From: Blumeriella jaapii | Taxonomy: Eukaryota; Ascomycota; Leotiomycetes; Helotiales; Drepanopezizaceae | Direction: 5' to 3' | Assembly (NCBI GenBank): GCA_009599575.1 | Contig: VWND01000001.1 | Coordinates: forward strand, 806,001 to 870,000 | Length of the DNA: 64,000 nt | In this document: positions 36,817 through 48,410 of the stretch, in pieces | How the letters are laid out: each line of letters begins with the position of its first letter | Position numbering within the stretch: the stretch's first letter is position 1 | Program-made: the position numbers and the translations under genes | The notes under the pieces: generated by a model | The model's input: the letters and a program-made list of their open reading frames with translations, nothing else | Databases searched by the model: none | What the model was told of the DNA's origin: nothing

Positions 36817-37110
36817 TATAACGATTTAATTAGTCGAAAGGCTAAGAGATTAATTAATTGGTCGCCGTGTTTATATGATATAAAACGAGCCTTTGGTTTT
36901 GTAACAAAAATATTTACTTAGAATCAACAACTGCAAAAGGCAGAGATTGCTAAGGGGAGAAAGCCTTATATATATAATAGTTTCCACAGTTGATAGGGAG
37001 ACCCACCAGAAGACCAGAGAGCTTGCAGCTATACGTAGTTGCTGGGAAGCTTGCAGCTATACGTAGTTGCTGGGGTGACACGAGAGGTGGCAACAGAGTG
37101 AATCGTCACA
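36817..37110 (-). repeat. right (5') LTR of element H, 294 bp
   Basis: Starts TATAACGATTTAATTAG (mutated inner edge) and ends AGTGAATCGTCACA (intact outer edge), then GCGGC. Confidence 0.92.
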
Positions 37111-37115
37111 GCGGC

Positions 37116-37870
37116 GACAGCTCGAGCCGCGGCGCGATTCGTACGACTTTCGATTATTATAAAAGCCGAAGCGTTATTTTTTTTTAAACGATTTATATAA
37201 GCGTCGTAAATAATAAAATCGATAAAAGTTTTAATAAAAGCTTTGGCCTCGGCAATAAAAAAAGAAAAAACGGCAGCGGCGGTGGCAATATCGAAACGAT
37301 TTATAAAATCGTTAAAGCCCGCGAAAAGGATTTGCGCTTCGATAGCGCGTGCGGCAAAAACTTATAGCTAATTAAAAACGAATTCGAATAAAAGTTTAAA
37401 AAATTTACAAAAAAACACTAAATATACGAAGCTTTGCAGCGGTTGTATTTTACGCTGAAAAGCTCGAAAACGCAAAAAAACAAAAAGTTTTTTATAATAC
37501 TTTCGCGTAAAATTAGGCGGGCGCATCGAAAGCAAATAAAAGTCAAAAGTATTTTAAAAATTCGCGGCGAACGCGGCGAAAAGCAATTAATTAAAATAAA
37601 AAAAAGCTAACGAAAAAATAAAAATAAAAAAAAAAAAAAAAAAGTTAAGCAGGAAAATAGCGGCTATTTTAAAAAAAAAAGCCTTTTTAACGAAAATGCG
37701 AAGCGCTACCGAAAATAAAAAAAACAGAATAGCAAAATAGCTATAATTCACGACCGAAAGCGAAAAAAACAGCTATAATTCACGATTAAAAGCGAAAAAA
37801 ACCGCACGTTATTTCGAAGGCGTAACGCACGTTATATACGAAAATATACGCATAAAAAAATCAGTCGCTT
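37116..37870 (+). pseudogene. extra reading frame of family 2, second part, element B
   Basis: Continuation of the frame broken by element H. Readable plus-strand pieces include RGAIRTTFDYYKSRSVIFF, IETIYKIVKAREKDLRFDS, SSKTQKNKKFFIILSRKIRR and RGERGEKQLIKIKKS, matching copy A at 6200-6800. Rich in Lys and Arg; family not recognised. Confidence 0.5.
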
Positions 37871-37901
37871 TTAAAAACCAAAAGCCTAAAAAAAAAAATA
37901 A

Positions 37902-38315
37902 TATCAGAAATTAATATCACGTGTATAAATCAGATGATCCGCCAAAACTTTTTATTTTTTATTAATTTTCGAATAACACTTTCTGCGGATAAGCCGTAAA
38001 GGCCGGATAATATTATAAAAATTAAAAATAATATTTAAATAAAATATTTTATAAAAATAATTATTAAGAAACCAATTATTAAGGTTATATTAAAAAAGAT
38101 AAAAAAAGGTCGGAATAAGGGCTGGAGAAGCATATTAAATAAAATTCGCCTGGTTTCCTGGGAAATACTTTTTTCGAAGGCTCCATCTCTTCTTTTGTAT
38201 TTATACACGCCTTCTACTAAAAATATAAAAAATAAAAATCAGTCTGATTATCAACCCAACCTTATCTGAGCTCTATTGTCTGAACTAGTGTTTCCCTGCC
38301 TTTTCAATCCTTATA
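37902..38315 (+). repeat. right (3') LTR of element B, 414 bp
   Basis: Starts TATCAGAAATTAATATCACG (mutated inner edge) and ends TTTTCAATCCTTATA, with a less mutated outer half (GAACTAGTGTTTCCCTGCC). Confidence 0.9.
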
Positions 38316-40570
38316 TATACGACGTAGTTTAGTTTTGCGAAAACTATAATTTTGCTAAAATAGGCGACTAGAAGCTAATCGTTATTATAGAATTGAAAAA
38401 GCATAAAAGCTATTACGCCGTCGAAAGCGTTAGTTTTTAATATGCAGGAAAGGTTTTGCCTGTAATATTATAAAACTGGTGCAATAGTAAAAGCTAATGT
38501 AAAAAGATCGAAATTCTTTTGATATTTAGAAATAAAATTGTAAGAAACGTTAGCTTTGGTTAAATGGACCAAAAGCTTTGTAATTATATCGTAGTTTCGA
38601 ATAAAACGTCGGTAAAAGTTACAAAAACCAAAAAAGCTTTATATATCTTTTACAATAATAAAAGGCTTTTAATAAGCGACCACGGAGATTTTCTTTAGAT
38701 TTATTTTTAGGCTTTTAATAAAAATAATAAAATTTAGATAACGGATCCGAATAACGTTAAATTTAAACTTCCGAATATCGGCCTGTAATTCAGCGTTAGC
38801 GAGTTTTTAAAACATTTTGCGAACGTATATGGCGTGTTTCAAAAGATCGGACGAATAAATAAAAATGTTATTTAGATACGCAATGCAGAAATCGTTCAAA
38901 TAATCGAAAAGAACGTCGTTTATATAGCGTTAATAAATTGCGGGTTTATTAATAAAGCCAAAAGGTAGCATTTTGCATTTGTAGGCGCCGTAACGCATAC
39001 GAAACGTTGTTAGTTTTTTACTGGCGGAATTTATTCGAATTTTATAAAAAGTTTAACGAATATCGAGCTTCGTAAAAATTCGTATTTTCGAGAAACGAAC
39101 AAAGGTTTTATCGATAAAAGGAAGAAAGTAGCGATTTTTACGAATAATATTATTAAAAACTCGATAATCGATACAAAAACGCAATAAACCGTCGGGTTTT
39201 TTAGCGAAAAGCATTAAAATAGCGAAAAAAACGGTAAAAAATTCGATAAAGCTTTTATTAAAATTATTTTGCAAATAAATCTTAATAATCTCGAGTTTTA
39301 GAATCGATATTTTATACAAAAAAGTGTATTTCAGCTTTTTTTTATTTATAATAAGCTCGATTTTATAGTCGTAAGGCCGGTAAAAAGCTAGCTCGTTACT
39401 GGCGGCTTTAAAAAACACGTGTTCGAAATTTTTGTATTTCAAGAAAAAAGATTCGAAAAAAAGTTTATTCGAAATTAGCTTTGCTAAACTGGTTGAAAAG
39501 GTCGAAATCGATATTTTATTAATTTTGAAACGTTCGAAAAAACTGTGAAATTAGGTTTTGAAAAAAATGTTATACGTTAGGTCGTTTAATATTTTGTCGA
39601 TTTCGTACAGAAAAGTTGAAAATATTTTAATTGTTTTTTTTCTGAAAATCAACTTGAAAGCGTATGCAATAATCTGGCAGATGGAAATTAGATAAGCAGT
39701 AAATTAAAGGATTCGTTTTCGAACTGGTCGTTTAGAAAATTTAAAAAGTGGCTTGCTTAAATTATCGATTATATTAAACTAAAAGGCCATCGCGGCGAAG
39801 GTTTTCCTTCGGTTTTTAATATAATTGTTTTTCGTAGAACGAAAAAGCTGTTTTGACGAAAAAAAAAAAAAAAAAAAGAGAAAAAATAATAAAAAAGGAA
39901 TCGTCAGCCTGAAAAAATGGTGTAATTTCTTATATTATTTTATTAGCGTCGCTATCGAAATTAGCACCGCGAATGAAATTCGATTTTTTCGCGCTTCGCA
40001 TAGCGTCGTAAATCTGTTATAATTAATTAAAGTTTTTATTACGTTTTATAACGTCGTTTTAATAGCGAGATTAAATCTTTCGAAGGTGCAAATAAAAGAT
40101 TTTAATACAACGAGCGTAAAAGGTTATAAAAGAATAAGATTTTGGCTAATAAAGCTTGCGTTTATTACAATTTAATAAAATTTGATATTCGGCTAATCAA
40201 ACTTTTTTTAGAATTATATTATAATTTTCAAGATTGATAATCAAAAAAAAAATAAACGATTGTATTCGGTTATTAATAATAAAATTAAAAAGCGTAAAAT
40301 ATATAATTAAATAGCTACGAGCTTTATTATACTTTTTTATAAAAAAAGAAACCGGAAGAAATTAAATCAGAGATTTTAAAAAAAAAAAAAAGGATTTGAT
40401 TAACGCCGAATCGATTAACGCATAACCGTTCGTTTTAAAATCGGCGAGCGCTTTTATTTTATACGAAAAGCTATTTTTAATAAATATAACGGAAATTGTT
40501 AATAAATCGCTACTAAAAAGCTTTCGAACGTTAAAATAACGTATATCGCGTAATACGCCCAAAAAAAAGA
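38316..40570 (-). pseudogene. protease-RT-RNase H part of pol, element D
   Basis: Minus strand, upstream half of the D polyprotein. Protease 40362-40562 has ALADFKTNGYALIDSAL. RT 39053-39442 has LFAKKPDGLLRFCIDYRVF and FLPFIDKTFVRFSKIRIFTK. The RT catalytic region and RNase H start lie at 38.35-39.0 kb. The frame breaks at 38316 where element B ends. Stops throughout. Confidence 0.8.
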
Positions 40571-40599
40571 CTTTGCTTAGGCCTGAGCGTTTTTCCGAC

Positions 40600-42195
40600 T
40601 GGCGGAAAAGCTTTTAACTTTTTTATATGCGTTTTAAAAATCGTTTGAAAAAGGGTTTTCGTTTTTATTATTATTATTAAAAGGCTAATTTTCGGCCGGT
40701 TCGATTTCGTTTATATTTACCAGCTTGGGAGGGCCTTTGGGTGAAACCGAAGATCGGCTCGTAAAAGGTTTTGCAAATTAGCTTCGAATCTTTTAATATA
40801 AAATAAAAAACGAGCGTTATCGTTGATCCGATCGAAAAAAAAAAACGTCAGAAGGAGCGTTTTAACGTAAAGGAAAAAAAAAAACAAAAGGTTAAAAAAA
40901 AGCTTATAAAATATTAAAACGATTTTCGTACGTACGATTTGATTCGTAATACGCTTTGGTTAAGGATTTACTATTTTAATAAATAATAGATTTGATGGAA
41001 AAGCGATTCGCGTATAAAATTCGCTTAGCCAACTAATCTTATTCTTTTTGTCGGACGGCGGTAAGCTAATTTTTAAAAATCGTTGTACGCGCTTATTTTA
41101 AATGCAGCTTTTTTCGTAGACGCTTTAGTATTTTATCGCGAAAAGCGTTTCGAAACTATTTATCAATTCGTATTTAAGCGTTTGCTACGAAAATAAAAAA
41201 TCGCAGATAAAATCGCCAAAAGTCGTCGTGCGTATTTATTACAAGCATTTTGAATTCGTTTTCCGCTTTTTAAACGTCGGAAAAATCGGCTAGGAAATCG
41301 GCGACTTTTTTAATTAATTTTTCGGAAGGTGTAAGGTCGGAACGGTTTAAAATACGCGGGATTAAAAACTTTTTTGCTACGCTTTCGGTTTGATCGAATA
41401 TATAATTCTTGCGAAATCGATCGCTAACGAAATAATCGTAATAAAATTCGAAGTTATCGAGAATTTTAGTTTTTTAATAGCGTGTTTTGTAATTTTTATT
41501 ATTATTTAATTTAAATTTAAAATTCGAAACGCGTTTTATACGAGCTAGTCGAAAATCAGCAAATAAATAAGAATTATAGCGTTTAAAAGGCGCGCTAAAG
41601 TTTTGGCCGTTATAAAAAAATTTAAAAAAAATTCGCGAAAAGCGTAAAAGTTGATTTGCAGCGTTTGTTAATTAAAATAAAACGTTGCGAAAAAAAAAAA
41701 GAGCGGCAGATTCGCGATTAGCAAAAGCATATTCGATAAATTTTATTAAACGCTTTAATTAAAAAGTTTGTCGCAATCGTATAATTTTCAAAAGTTGTCG
41801 TTTACGCTTTTGCGCTTTTTTTAATTGATTTTGCAAAAGTCTTAACTAAACGCTTTTAGCGCTAAGCTGCAAAAAAAAGATGGCAGGCGAAATGGTTGGC
41901 GCTCTGCCTTTTTTTTTTGTTTTTTTTTTTTCGGAGGAAGAACTGTTTTTCAAAAAAAAAAAGCTTTTAGGGAAGGCTGCTTTTTTGCTGATTAAAAAAA
42001 AAAGGAAGGTTATGGTATAATAGCAGAAGCTGAAAAGCTTTGCTAAGAAAAAAATCGTTGAACAAAAGCTATTTTTCGCAAAATGCGGAAATAAGCTTTT
42101 TTACGACCGGTCGATTATTTTGGTATAACCTGTAAGAAATTCGAAAAAAAAAATAGTTTACGCCGTCGCTAGCGTAGAAAAAAAGTTGTTAATAA
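40600..42195 (-). pseudogene. gag remnant, element D
   Basis: Minus strand, aligned by position and text with 35230-36816 of H (shared landmarks: the GACGGCGGTAAGCTAATTTT stretch and ACGACCGGTCGATTATTTTG near the 5' LTR). More strongly mutated than H, with no open frame above 60 codons. Confidence 0.6.
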
Positions 42196-42492
42196 TGTAA
42201 CGATTTAATTAATCGAAGGGCTAAAAGATTAGTCAATTAGTCGCCGAATTTATATAATATAAAAAACGAGCCTTTGGTTTTGTAATAAAAATATTTATTT
42301 AAAATTAACAATTGCAAAAAGCAGAAGTTGCTAAAAGAAAAGAGCCTTATATATATAAATAGTTTCCACAGTTGATGGGAAGACCCACTAGAAGATCAGG
42401 GAGCTTGCAGCTATACGTAGTTGCTGGGGAGCTTGCAGCTATACGTAGTTGCTGGGGTGACACGAGAGGTGGCAACAGAATAAATCGTCACA
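42196..42492 (-). repeat. right (5') LTR of element D, 297 bp
   Basis: Starts TGTAACGATTTAATTAATCG and ends AATCGTCACA, followed by ACAGC. Two 28-bp units; intact outer edge. Confidence 0.92.
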
Positions 42493-42497
42493 ACAGC

Positions 42498-42958
42498 CTT
42501 ATATATTTTCATATGCCTAAGGCAAAAGACCCATAAAATGCGGCCAAAAATCACGTGAAAATCACGTGAAAGCGTAGCTGCGCTAAGTCTACGCTAAGCT
42601 GCAAATTTATACAAATAAGTTTTTTACTTTCGATAACTAACGACCAAACTCAATCGCAATACAACACAATTATTACAACGTTTCAACTTCGTACTTATAT
42701 TATACAACCTTTTTTGATAAAACTAATAGTTTATCAATTCGGCAGCGTTAATCAGGTATTTTCTTTTTTTTTTTCAATAACGTTTTTCGCTAACTTATAC
42801 TATAGGTATTTTTATACGTTCGCTATTTGTTTTCCAGCTTACGTATCGTTATACGATATGTTTTTGTAACTCGAGTAAGTTGAAAATAACCTGCTATTTA
42901 TTTAAGATATTATATTAATTATTGAATTTACAATTATTAAGTTTTTCAATCGGTTATA
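42498..42958. other. middle segment of the DNA transposon, non-coding
   Basis: Sequence between LTR elements D and E. Contains TGCCTAAGGCA near 42514 (also near 3462, on the other side of D), two CACGTG sites at 42552-42557 and 42563-42568, and a GCTGCGCTAAG/TCTACGCTAAGCTGC inverted-looking stretch near 42575-42605. No open frame of note. It is moderately AT-rich and less RIP-like than the LTR elements. Confidence 0.55.
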
Positions 42959-42992
42959 GCGACAGGCGCAGAAGGGCGACAGGCGCAGAAGG
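42959..42992 (+). repeat. 17-bp minisatellite, left part, target of element E
   Basis: Two units of GCGACAGGCGCAGAAGG type. The array resumes after element E at 62304, so E inserted inside it. GAAGG at 42988-42992 is the target duplication. Confidence 0.85.
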
Positions 42993-43289
42993 TGTGACGA
43001 TCTAATCAGTCGGAGGGCTGGGAGATCAGTCAACTGGTCGCCGTGTTCATATAATATAAAAAACGAGCCTTTGGTTTTGTAACAAAAATATTCACTTAGA
43101 ATCAACAATTGCAAAAGGCAGAAATTGCTAAAAGAAAAAAGTCTTATATATATAAATAGTTTTTACAGTTGATAAAAAGACTCACCAGAAGACCAAAAAG
43201 CTTGCAGCTATACGTAGTTGCTGGGAAGCTTGCAGCTATACGTAGTTGCTAAAATAATACGAAAAATAGCAACAGAATAAATCGTTATA
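42993..43289 (-). repeat. left (3') LTR of element E, 297 bp
   Basis: Starts TGTGACGATCTAATCAGTCG, ends ATCGTTATA; two 28-bp units. Confidence 0.92.
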
Positions 43290-43302
43290 TTATCCCCCCG
43301 TC
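43290..43302 (-). promoter_or_regulatory. polypurine tract of family 1, clearest in element E
   Basis: On the minus strand GGACGGGGGGATAA lies immediately upstream of the 3' LTR. It is conserved in position in the other copies, where the G run is broken by A. Expected primer site for plus-strand DNA synthesis. Confidence 0.6.
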
Positions 43303-46300
43303 CGAAAAAAGCGCGTCCTCGAACTTTTATTTATTAATACGTCGCTATCCAAATAATCGTACGAATCCAAACCTTCGGAATACGCTTTCAGCCAATTTAC
43401 AAGTTTTGCAAAAAAACCGAAAAGCTTTTTATGCGCCAAATAAAAGTCGCGCACTTTTAAAAGAGCGTATATAAAATCAGACGCGGAATACCACGTGAAA
43501 TCTTTATTTAAACCTATTTAAAAAACTTTATACTAAAAAGTTTTCCGCTGCACTCGACAAGCGATCAATTTTTCGATTTCGTATTCAAGCTTATTAATTA
43601 TATTAATAAATTTAAAGGCTGGATTAACCAGATCTGAAAGCGCGTCGTCAGCTGTTTTACGCAGTCGATTAACGTGAAAAACTAGATATACGTTTATAAT
43701 ATTAAAAAAATCTAGCTTAAAAGCGTTGTCGAAAATTTTGGCTACAATTTTAAAAGGGCCGTTTATAAAATTATCGAGCTTGCGAAAGGGCCGGAAAATC
43801 GGAAATGGACGCATATCGAACTATACGTAGTCGCTAACGTTAAAATCGATCGCGCGACGAAACTTATTCGCATTTCTTTTTATTTTATCGTAGGCTTGTT
43901 AAAAATGCGATTTGGCGAGGTTCCAGGCGTCGTAATGGCGGCGAGCGTACGCACGAGCTTCGTTTGCGTTTAGCTTATATGAAAAGTTAAAAAAAAGGGA
44001 AATATCGAGCTTTCAATTCCAATTGATATAAGAAGTATAATCGTATACAACTTTAAAAAGTAAAAAGCCATCTAGACTTTTGTAAGGAAAAACTATTTGG
44101 GCGAAATCCATTATTAAAAGAAATTCGTTTTAATCGTTTTAGTAAAAATTCACGAAAAATCGAAAGCGTTTTTGCAAGTATTGGTTATAAATTTCGGTCT
44201 GACCATCGGTTTTAAAATAAACGGCTGTCGAAAGTTTTAATTGCGTACCGAATATTTTGTTTAATTCAAACCAGAAAATAAATTAATACTAAAGGCCACG
44301 ATCGCTAATAATACTTTTTAAAAAGCTAAATATTTATATACGTGGAATATATACAATTTAGCGAAGCTTCGAGCGTCGATATTTTTATAGCAAAAAAATC
44401 GAAATAGCTTGCTTAAAAAAACGATCTATTACTACGAATACGTTATCGTAATCGTATTTGTTTTTATTAAAACTGCAAAAATTTATTATAACGTGCTTTC
44501 AAAAATGGTCAAAAACAGAAAAAGGCTGAAAAAGGCCGGGGCGCTTATTTCTTAAAACAAAACTTCTTCGATAAGCGTAGCAGTTGCGATAATATTATTT
44601 TACGAAAACTATTATATCTCGCTAATAATATTGGTCCGAAAGCAATTGCGTAGTTTTGCGAGCGCTAAAATAAGCGGTGGAAATCTGGTCGTGCACTTTT
44701 CGTACAAAAGCCAAACGAAAATAATCGACGTTTGATATTATTAAGCGACCGTAATATAACAGCAGATCGCGTTTAAATATATACGAAAACGGAGTATTAT
44801 TAGCGTCGTTTTTTTTTGTAGCGTTTCGTACAGTTTTTTTTCGGAAAGCTATTAGGCTACTAGCTATGCGATTAACGTGGAAAAGCTGGTCAACGATACG
44901 AAATACGGGAAAAAGATTAGCTATTTCAACGATAAAAACAGCTGTTTTAAAAGCCGTAAAAAGTCGAAGTTTTTTAATCAAAAAGCGATAATCGATCTGA
45001 TTTGCTCGGAAAAAGGTTTGCAAGCGCTAGGTGCGTTTAAAAAAGTTTTAGCGGTTAAATTCGCTCGTACGACGTGTTAATACGTCAGCCAAAAAGTTGT
45101 ATTTATTTGGTTTATACGTAATAAGAAAGTTGTAATCGGCGAAAAGCTCGGCCCAGCGTGTTTGACGAACGTTTAAAAGCTTGGAAGTCATAAAGTATTC
45201 CAAAGCTTTGTAATTAATAATAATTTTAATCTAATAAACTAAGCTAGCTAATTTAGCACGAAAGTTGCTTAAAAATTTCACGATTGCGAGTATTTCTTTA
45301 TTATATACAACGTAGTTTAGCTTTGCGAAAATTATAATTTTGCTAAAATAAGCGATTAAAAGCCAGTCGTCGCTATAAAATTGCGAAAACACAAAAGCTA
45401 TTACGCCGTCGGAAGCGTTAGTTTTTAATATACAAAAAAGGTTTTGCCTGTAATATTATAAAATTAATACAGTAATAAAAGCTAGTATAAAAAGGTCGAA
45501 ATTCTTTTAATATTCAGAAATAAAATTAAAAAAAACGTTAGCCTTGGTCAAATAAACCAAAAGCTTTGCAATTATACCGTAATCTCGAATAAAACGTCGG
45601 TAAAAATTACAAAAACTAAAAAAGCTTTATATATCTTTTATAATAATAAAAGGCTTTTAATAAGCGACCACGAAGACTTTTTCTAAATTTATTTTTAAGC
45701 TTTTAATAAAAATAATAAAACTTAAATAACGGATCCGAATAACGTTGAATTTAGATTTTCGAATATCGGCCTGTAATTCAACGTCAGCGAGCTTTTAAAG
45801 CATTTTGCGAACGTATATAACGTATTTCAAAAGGTCGGACGAATAAATAAAAATGTCATTTAGATATGCAATGCAAAAATCGTTTAAATAATCGAAAAAA
45901 ACGTCGTTTATATAGCGTTAATAAATTACGGATTTATTAATAAAACCAAAAAGTAGCACTTTGCATTTATAAGCGCCGTAACGCGTACGAAACGTCGTTA
46001 GTTTTTTACTAACGAAATCTATTCGAATTTTATAAAAAACTTAACGAATATCGAATTTCGTAAAAATTCGCGCTTTCGAAAAACGAGCAAAAATCTTATC
46101 GATAAAAAAAAAAAAGTAGCGATTTTTACGAATAATATTATTAAAAGCTCGATAATCGATATAAAAACGTAATAAACCGTCGGGTTTTTTAACGAAAAGC
46201 ATTAAAACAGCGAAAAAAGCGGTAAAAAATTCGATAAAGCTTTTGTCAAAATTATTTTGCAAATAGATTTTAATAATCTCGAGCTCTGGAATCGATATCT

Positions 46301-47570
46301 TGTACAAAAAAGTATATTTCAGCTTTTTCTCATTTATAATAAGCTCGATTTTATGATCGTAAAGCCGGTAAGAAGCTAGCTCGTTACTGGCGGCTTTAAA
46401 AAACACGTGTTCGAAGTTTTTATACTCCGGAGGAAAAAATTCGAGAAAAAGTTCATTCGAAGTTAGTTTTGCTAAGCTGATTGAAAAGGTCGAAATCGAT
46501 ATTTCGTTAATTCTAAAACGTTCGAAAAAATTGTAAAATTAAATTTTAAAAAAAATGTTATACGTAAAATCGTTTAGTATTTTATCGATTTCGTACAAAA
46601 AGGTTAAAAACACTTTAATTGCTTTTTTTCTAAAAATCAGCTTAAAAGCGTATGCAATAATCTGGCAGATAAAAATTGGGTAAGCAGTAAGTTGAAAAAT
46701 TCGTTTTCGAACTGGTCGTTTAAAAAGTTCAGAAGATAGCTTGTTTGAATTATCGATTATATTAAATTGGAAGGCCATCGCGGCGAAAGTCTTTTTTCGG
46801 TCTTTGGTATAACTGTTTTTCGTAGAACGAAAAAGCTGTTTTGACGAAAAAAAAAAAGAAGAAAAAGTAGAAATAATAAAAAAAAGATCGGCAGCTTAAG
46901 AAAATAGTGTAATTTTTTGTATTATCCTATTAGCGTCGCTATCGAAATTAACACCGCGAATAAAATTCGACTTTTTCGCGCTTCGCACAGCGTCGTAAAT
47001 CTGCCACAATTGATTAAGATTTTTGTCACGTTTTACAACGTCGTTTTAATAGCGAAATTAAATCTTTCGGAAATGCAAATAAAAGACTTTAATACAACGA
47101 GCGTAAAAGATTATAAAAAAATAAAACTTCGGCTAATAAAGCTTGCGTTTATTACAGTTTAGTAAAATTTGGTATTCGGCCAACCAAGCTCTTTCTAGAA
47201 TTATATTATAATTTCCGAAATTAATAATTAAAAAAAAAGTAAACGATTGTATTTGATTATTAATAATAAAATTAAAAAGCGTAAAATATATAATTGAATG
47301 GCCACGAGCTTTATTATACTTTTTTATAAAAAAAAAAGCCGGGAAAAGTTAAATCAAAAGTTTTAAAAAAAAAAAAAAAAACTTAATCAGCGCCGAATCG
47401 ATCAACGCATAACCGTTCGCTTCAGAATCGGCGAGCGCTTTCATTTTATACGAAAAGCTATTTTTAGTAAATATAACGGGAATTATTAATAAATCGCTAT
47501 CAAAAAGCTTCCGAACGTTAAAGTAACGTATATCGCGTAACACGTTCAAAAAAAAAGCTTTGCTTAGGCC
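43303..47570 (-). pseudogene. pol remnant (PR-RT-RNase H-IN), element E
   Basis: Minus strand. Protease 47349-47549 keeps ALADSEANGYALIDSAL, the copy closest to the DSGA-type site (Gly now Glu). RT 46041-46406 has LFVKKPDGLLRFYIDYRAF. Integrase zinc-binding 44622-45023 has KVHDQISTAYFSARKTTQL. The core is at about 44.1-44.32 kb and the C-terminal segment at 43533-43814 (FRKLDNFINGPFKIV). Stops throughout. Confidence 0.85.
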
Positions 47571-47599
47571 TAAGCGTTTTCCCGACTGGCGGAAAAGCT

Positions 47600-48140
47600 T
47601 TTAATTTTTTCGTATGCGTTTTAAAAGTCGTTTGAAAAAGGGTTTTCGTTTTTATTACTATTATCAGAAAGCGAATTTCGGCCGGTTCGACCTCGTTTAC
47701 GCTTACTAGCCTGAAAGGGCTTTTAAGTGGAACCGAAAATCGGCTCGTAAAAAGTCGTGCAAATTGGCTTTTTTAAATTCTTTGATATAAAATAAAAAAC
47801 GAGCGTTGTCGTTAATCCGATCGAAAAAGAAAAACGCTAAAAGGGGCGTTTTGGCGTAGAAAAGAAAAAAAAACAAAGGGCTGAAAAAAAGCCTGTGAAG
47901 CATTTAAACGATTCTCGTACGTACGATTTGATTCGTAGTACGTTTTAATTAAGAATTTACTATTTTGATAAATAATGGATTTGGTTGAAAAGCGATTCGC
48001 GTATAAAGTTCGTTTAGCCAACTGATTTTGTTTTTTTTATCGGACGGCGGTAAGCTAATTTTTAAAAATCGTTATACGCGCCTATTCCAAATACAGCTTT
48101 TCTCGTAAACGCTTTGGTATTTTATCGCGAAGAGCGTTTT
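47600..48140 (-). pseudogene. gag remnant of element E, C-terminal part
   Basis: Minus-strand gag 3' part, cut at 48140 by insertion of F (GTTTT at 48136-48140 is the target duplication). Continues at 54553. Confidence 0.6.
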
Positions 48141-48410
48141 TGTGACGATTTAATCAGTCGAAGGGCTGGAAGATCAGTCAACTGGTCGCCGTGTTTATAT
48201 GATATAAGAAACGAGCCTTTGGTTTTGTAATAACAAAGATATTTATTTAGAATTAATAATTGCAAAAGGCAGAGGTTGTTAAGAGGAAAAAGCTTTATAT
48301 ATATAATAGTTTTTATAATTGATAGGAGATTTATTAAAAGATCAGGGAGCTTGCAATTATACGTAGTTGCTGGAGTGATATACGAGATGGCAAAAAAGTA
48401 AATCGTTATA
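48141..48410 (-). repeat. left (3') LTR of element F, 270 bp
   Basis: Starts TGTGACGATTTAATCAGTCG, ends AATCGTTATA. Only one 28-bp unit, and GTAATAACAAAG in place of GTAACAAA. Confidence 0.92.

Larger units (their letters stand above)
30648..37110 (-). mobile_element. LTR retrotransposon H, family 1 (Ty3/gypsy), uninterrupted, 6463 bp
   Basis: LTRs of 294 bp at 30648-30941 and 36817-37110, with target duplication GCGGC at 30643-30647 and 37111-37115. The minus-strand order gag (36.8-35.2 kb), protease, RT, RNase H, integrase is complete, so this copy is the best reference for family 1. All frames carry stops, and the RT active site is mutated. Confidence 0.92.
24486..38315 (+). mobile_element. 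chromovirus-type LTR retrotransposon B, family 2, containing element H
   Basis: 414-bp LTRs at 24486-24899 and 37902-38315. Plus-strand gene order is gag, pol with chromodomain, extra frame. Family-1 element H is inserted at 30648-37110. Without it B is 7362 bp, identical in length to A. Left flank CGATT and right flank TATAC do not match each other but are the reverse complements of the flanks of A. Frames carry many stops. B and A are head-to-head, with 5' LTRs facing across 175 bp. Confidence 0.9.
3507..42492 (-). mobile_element. LTR retrotransposon D, family 1 (Ty3/gypsy), split by A and B
   Basis: LTRs at 3507-3803 and 42196-42492 flank the element, and the target duplication ACAGC is present at 3502-3506 and 42493-42497. 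The internal part reads on the minus strand: gag near 42.2-40.6 kb, protease/RT/RNase H at 40.6-38.3 kb, integrase at 5.6-3.8 kb. The middle is interrupted by the two family-2 elements A and B. A 175-bp piece of D at 24311-24485 now lies inverted between them. Without inserts D is about 6.48 kb, close to copies E and H. Coding frames are destroyed by C-to-T and G-to-A changes. Confidence 0.9.

Noticed and set aside
24486..38315. Active retrotransposition of family 2, suggested by the intact RT box
   Set aside because: Stops occur in gag, RT, integrase and chromodomain of both copies, so the motif alone does not indicate activity.
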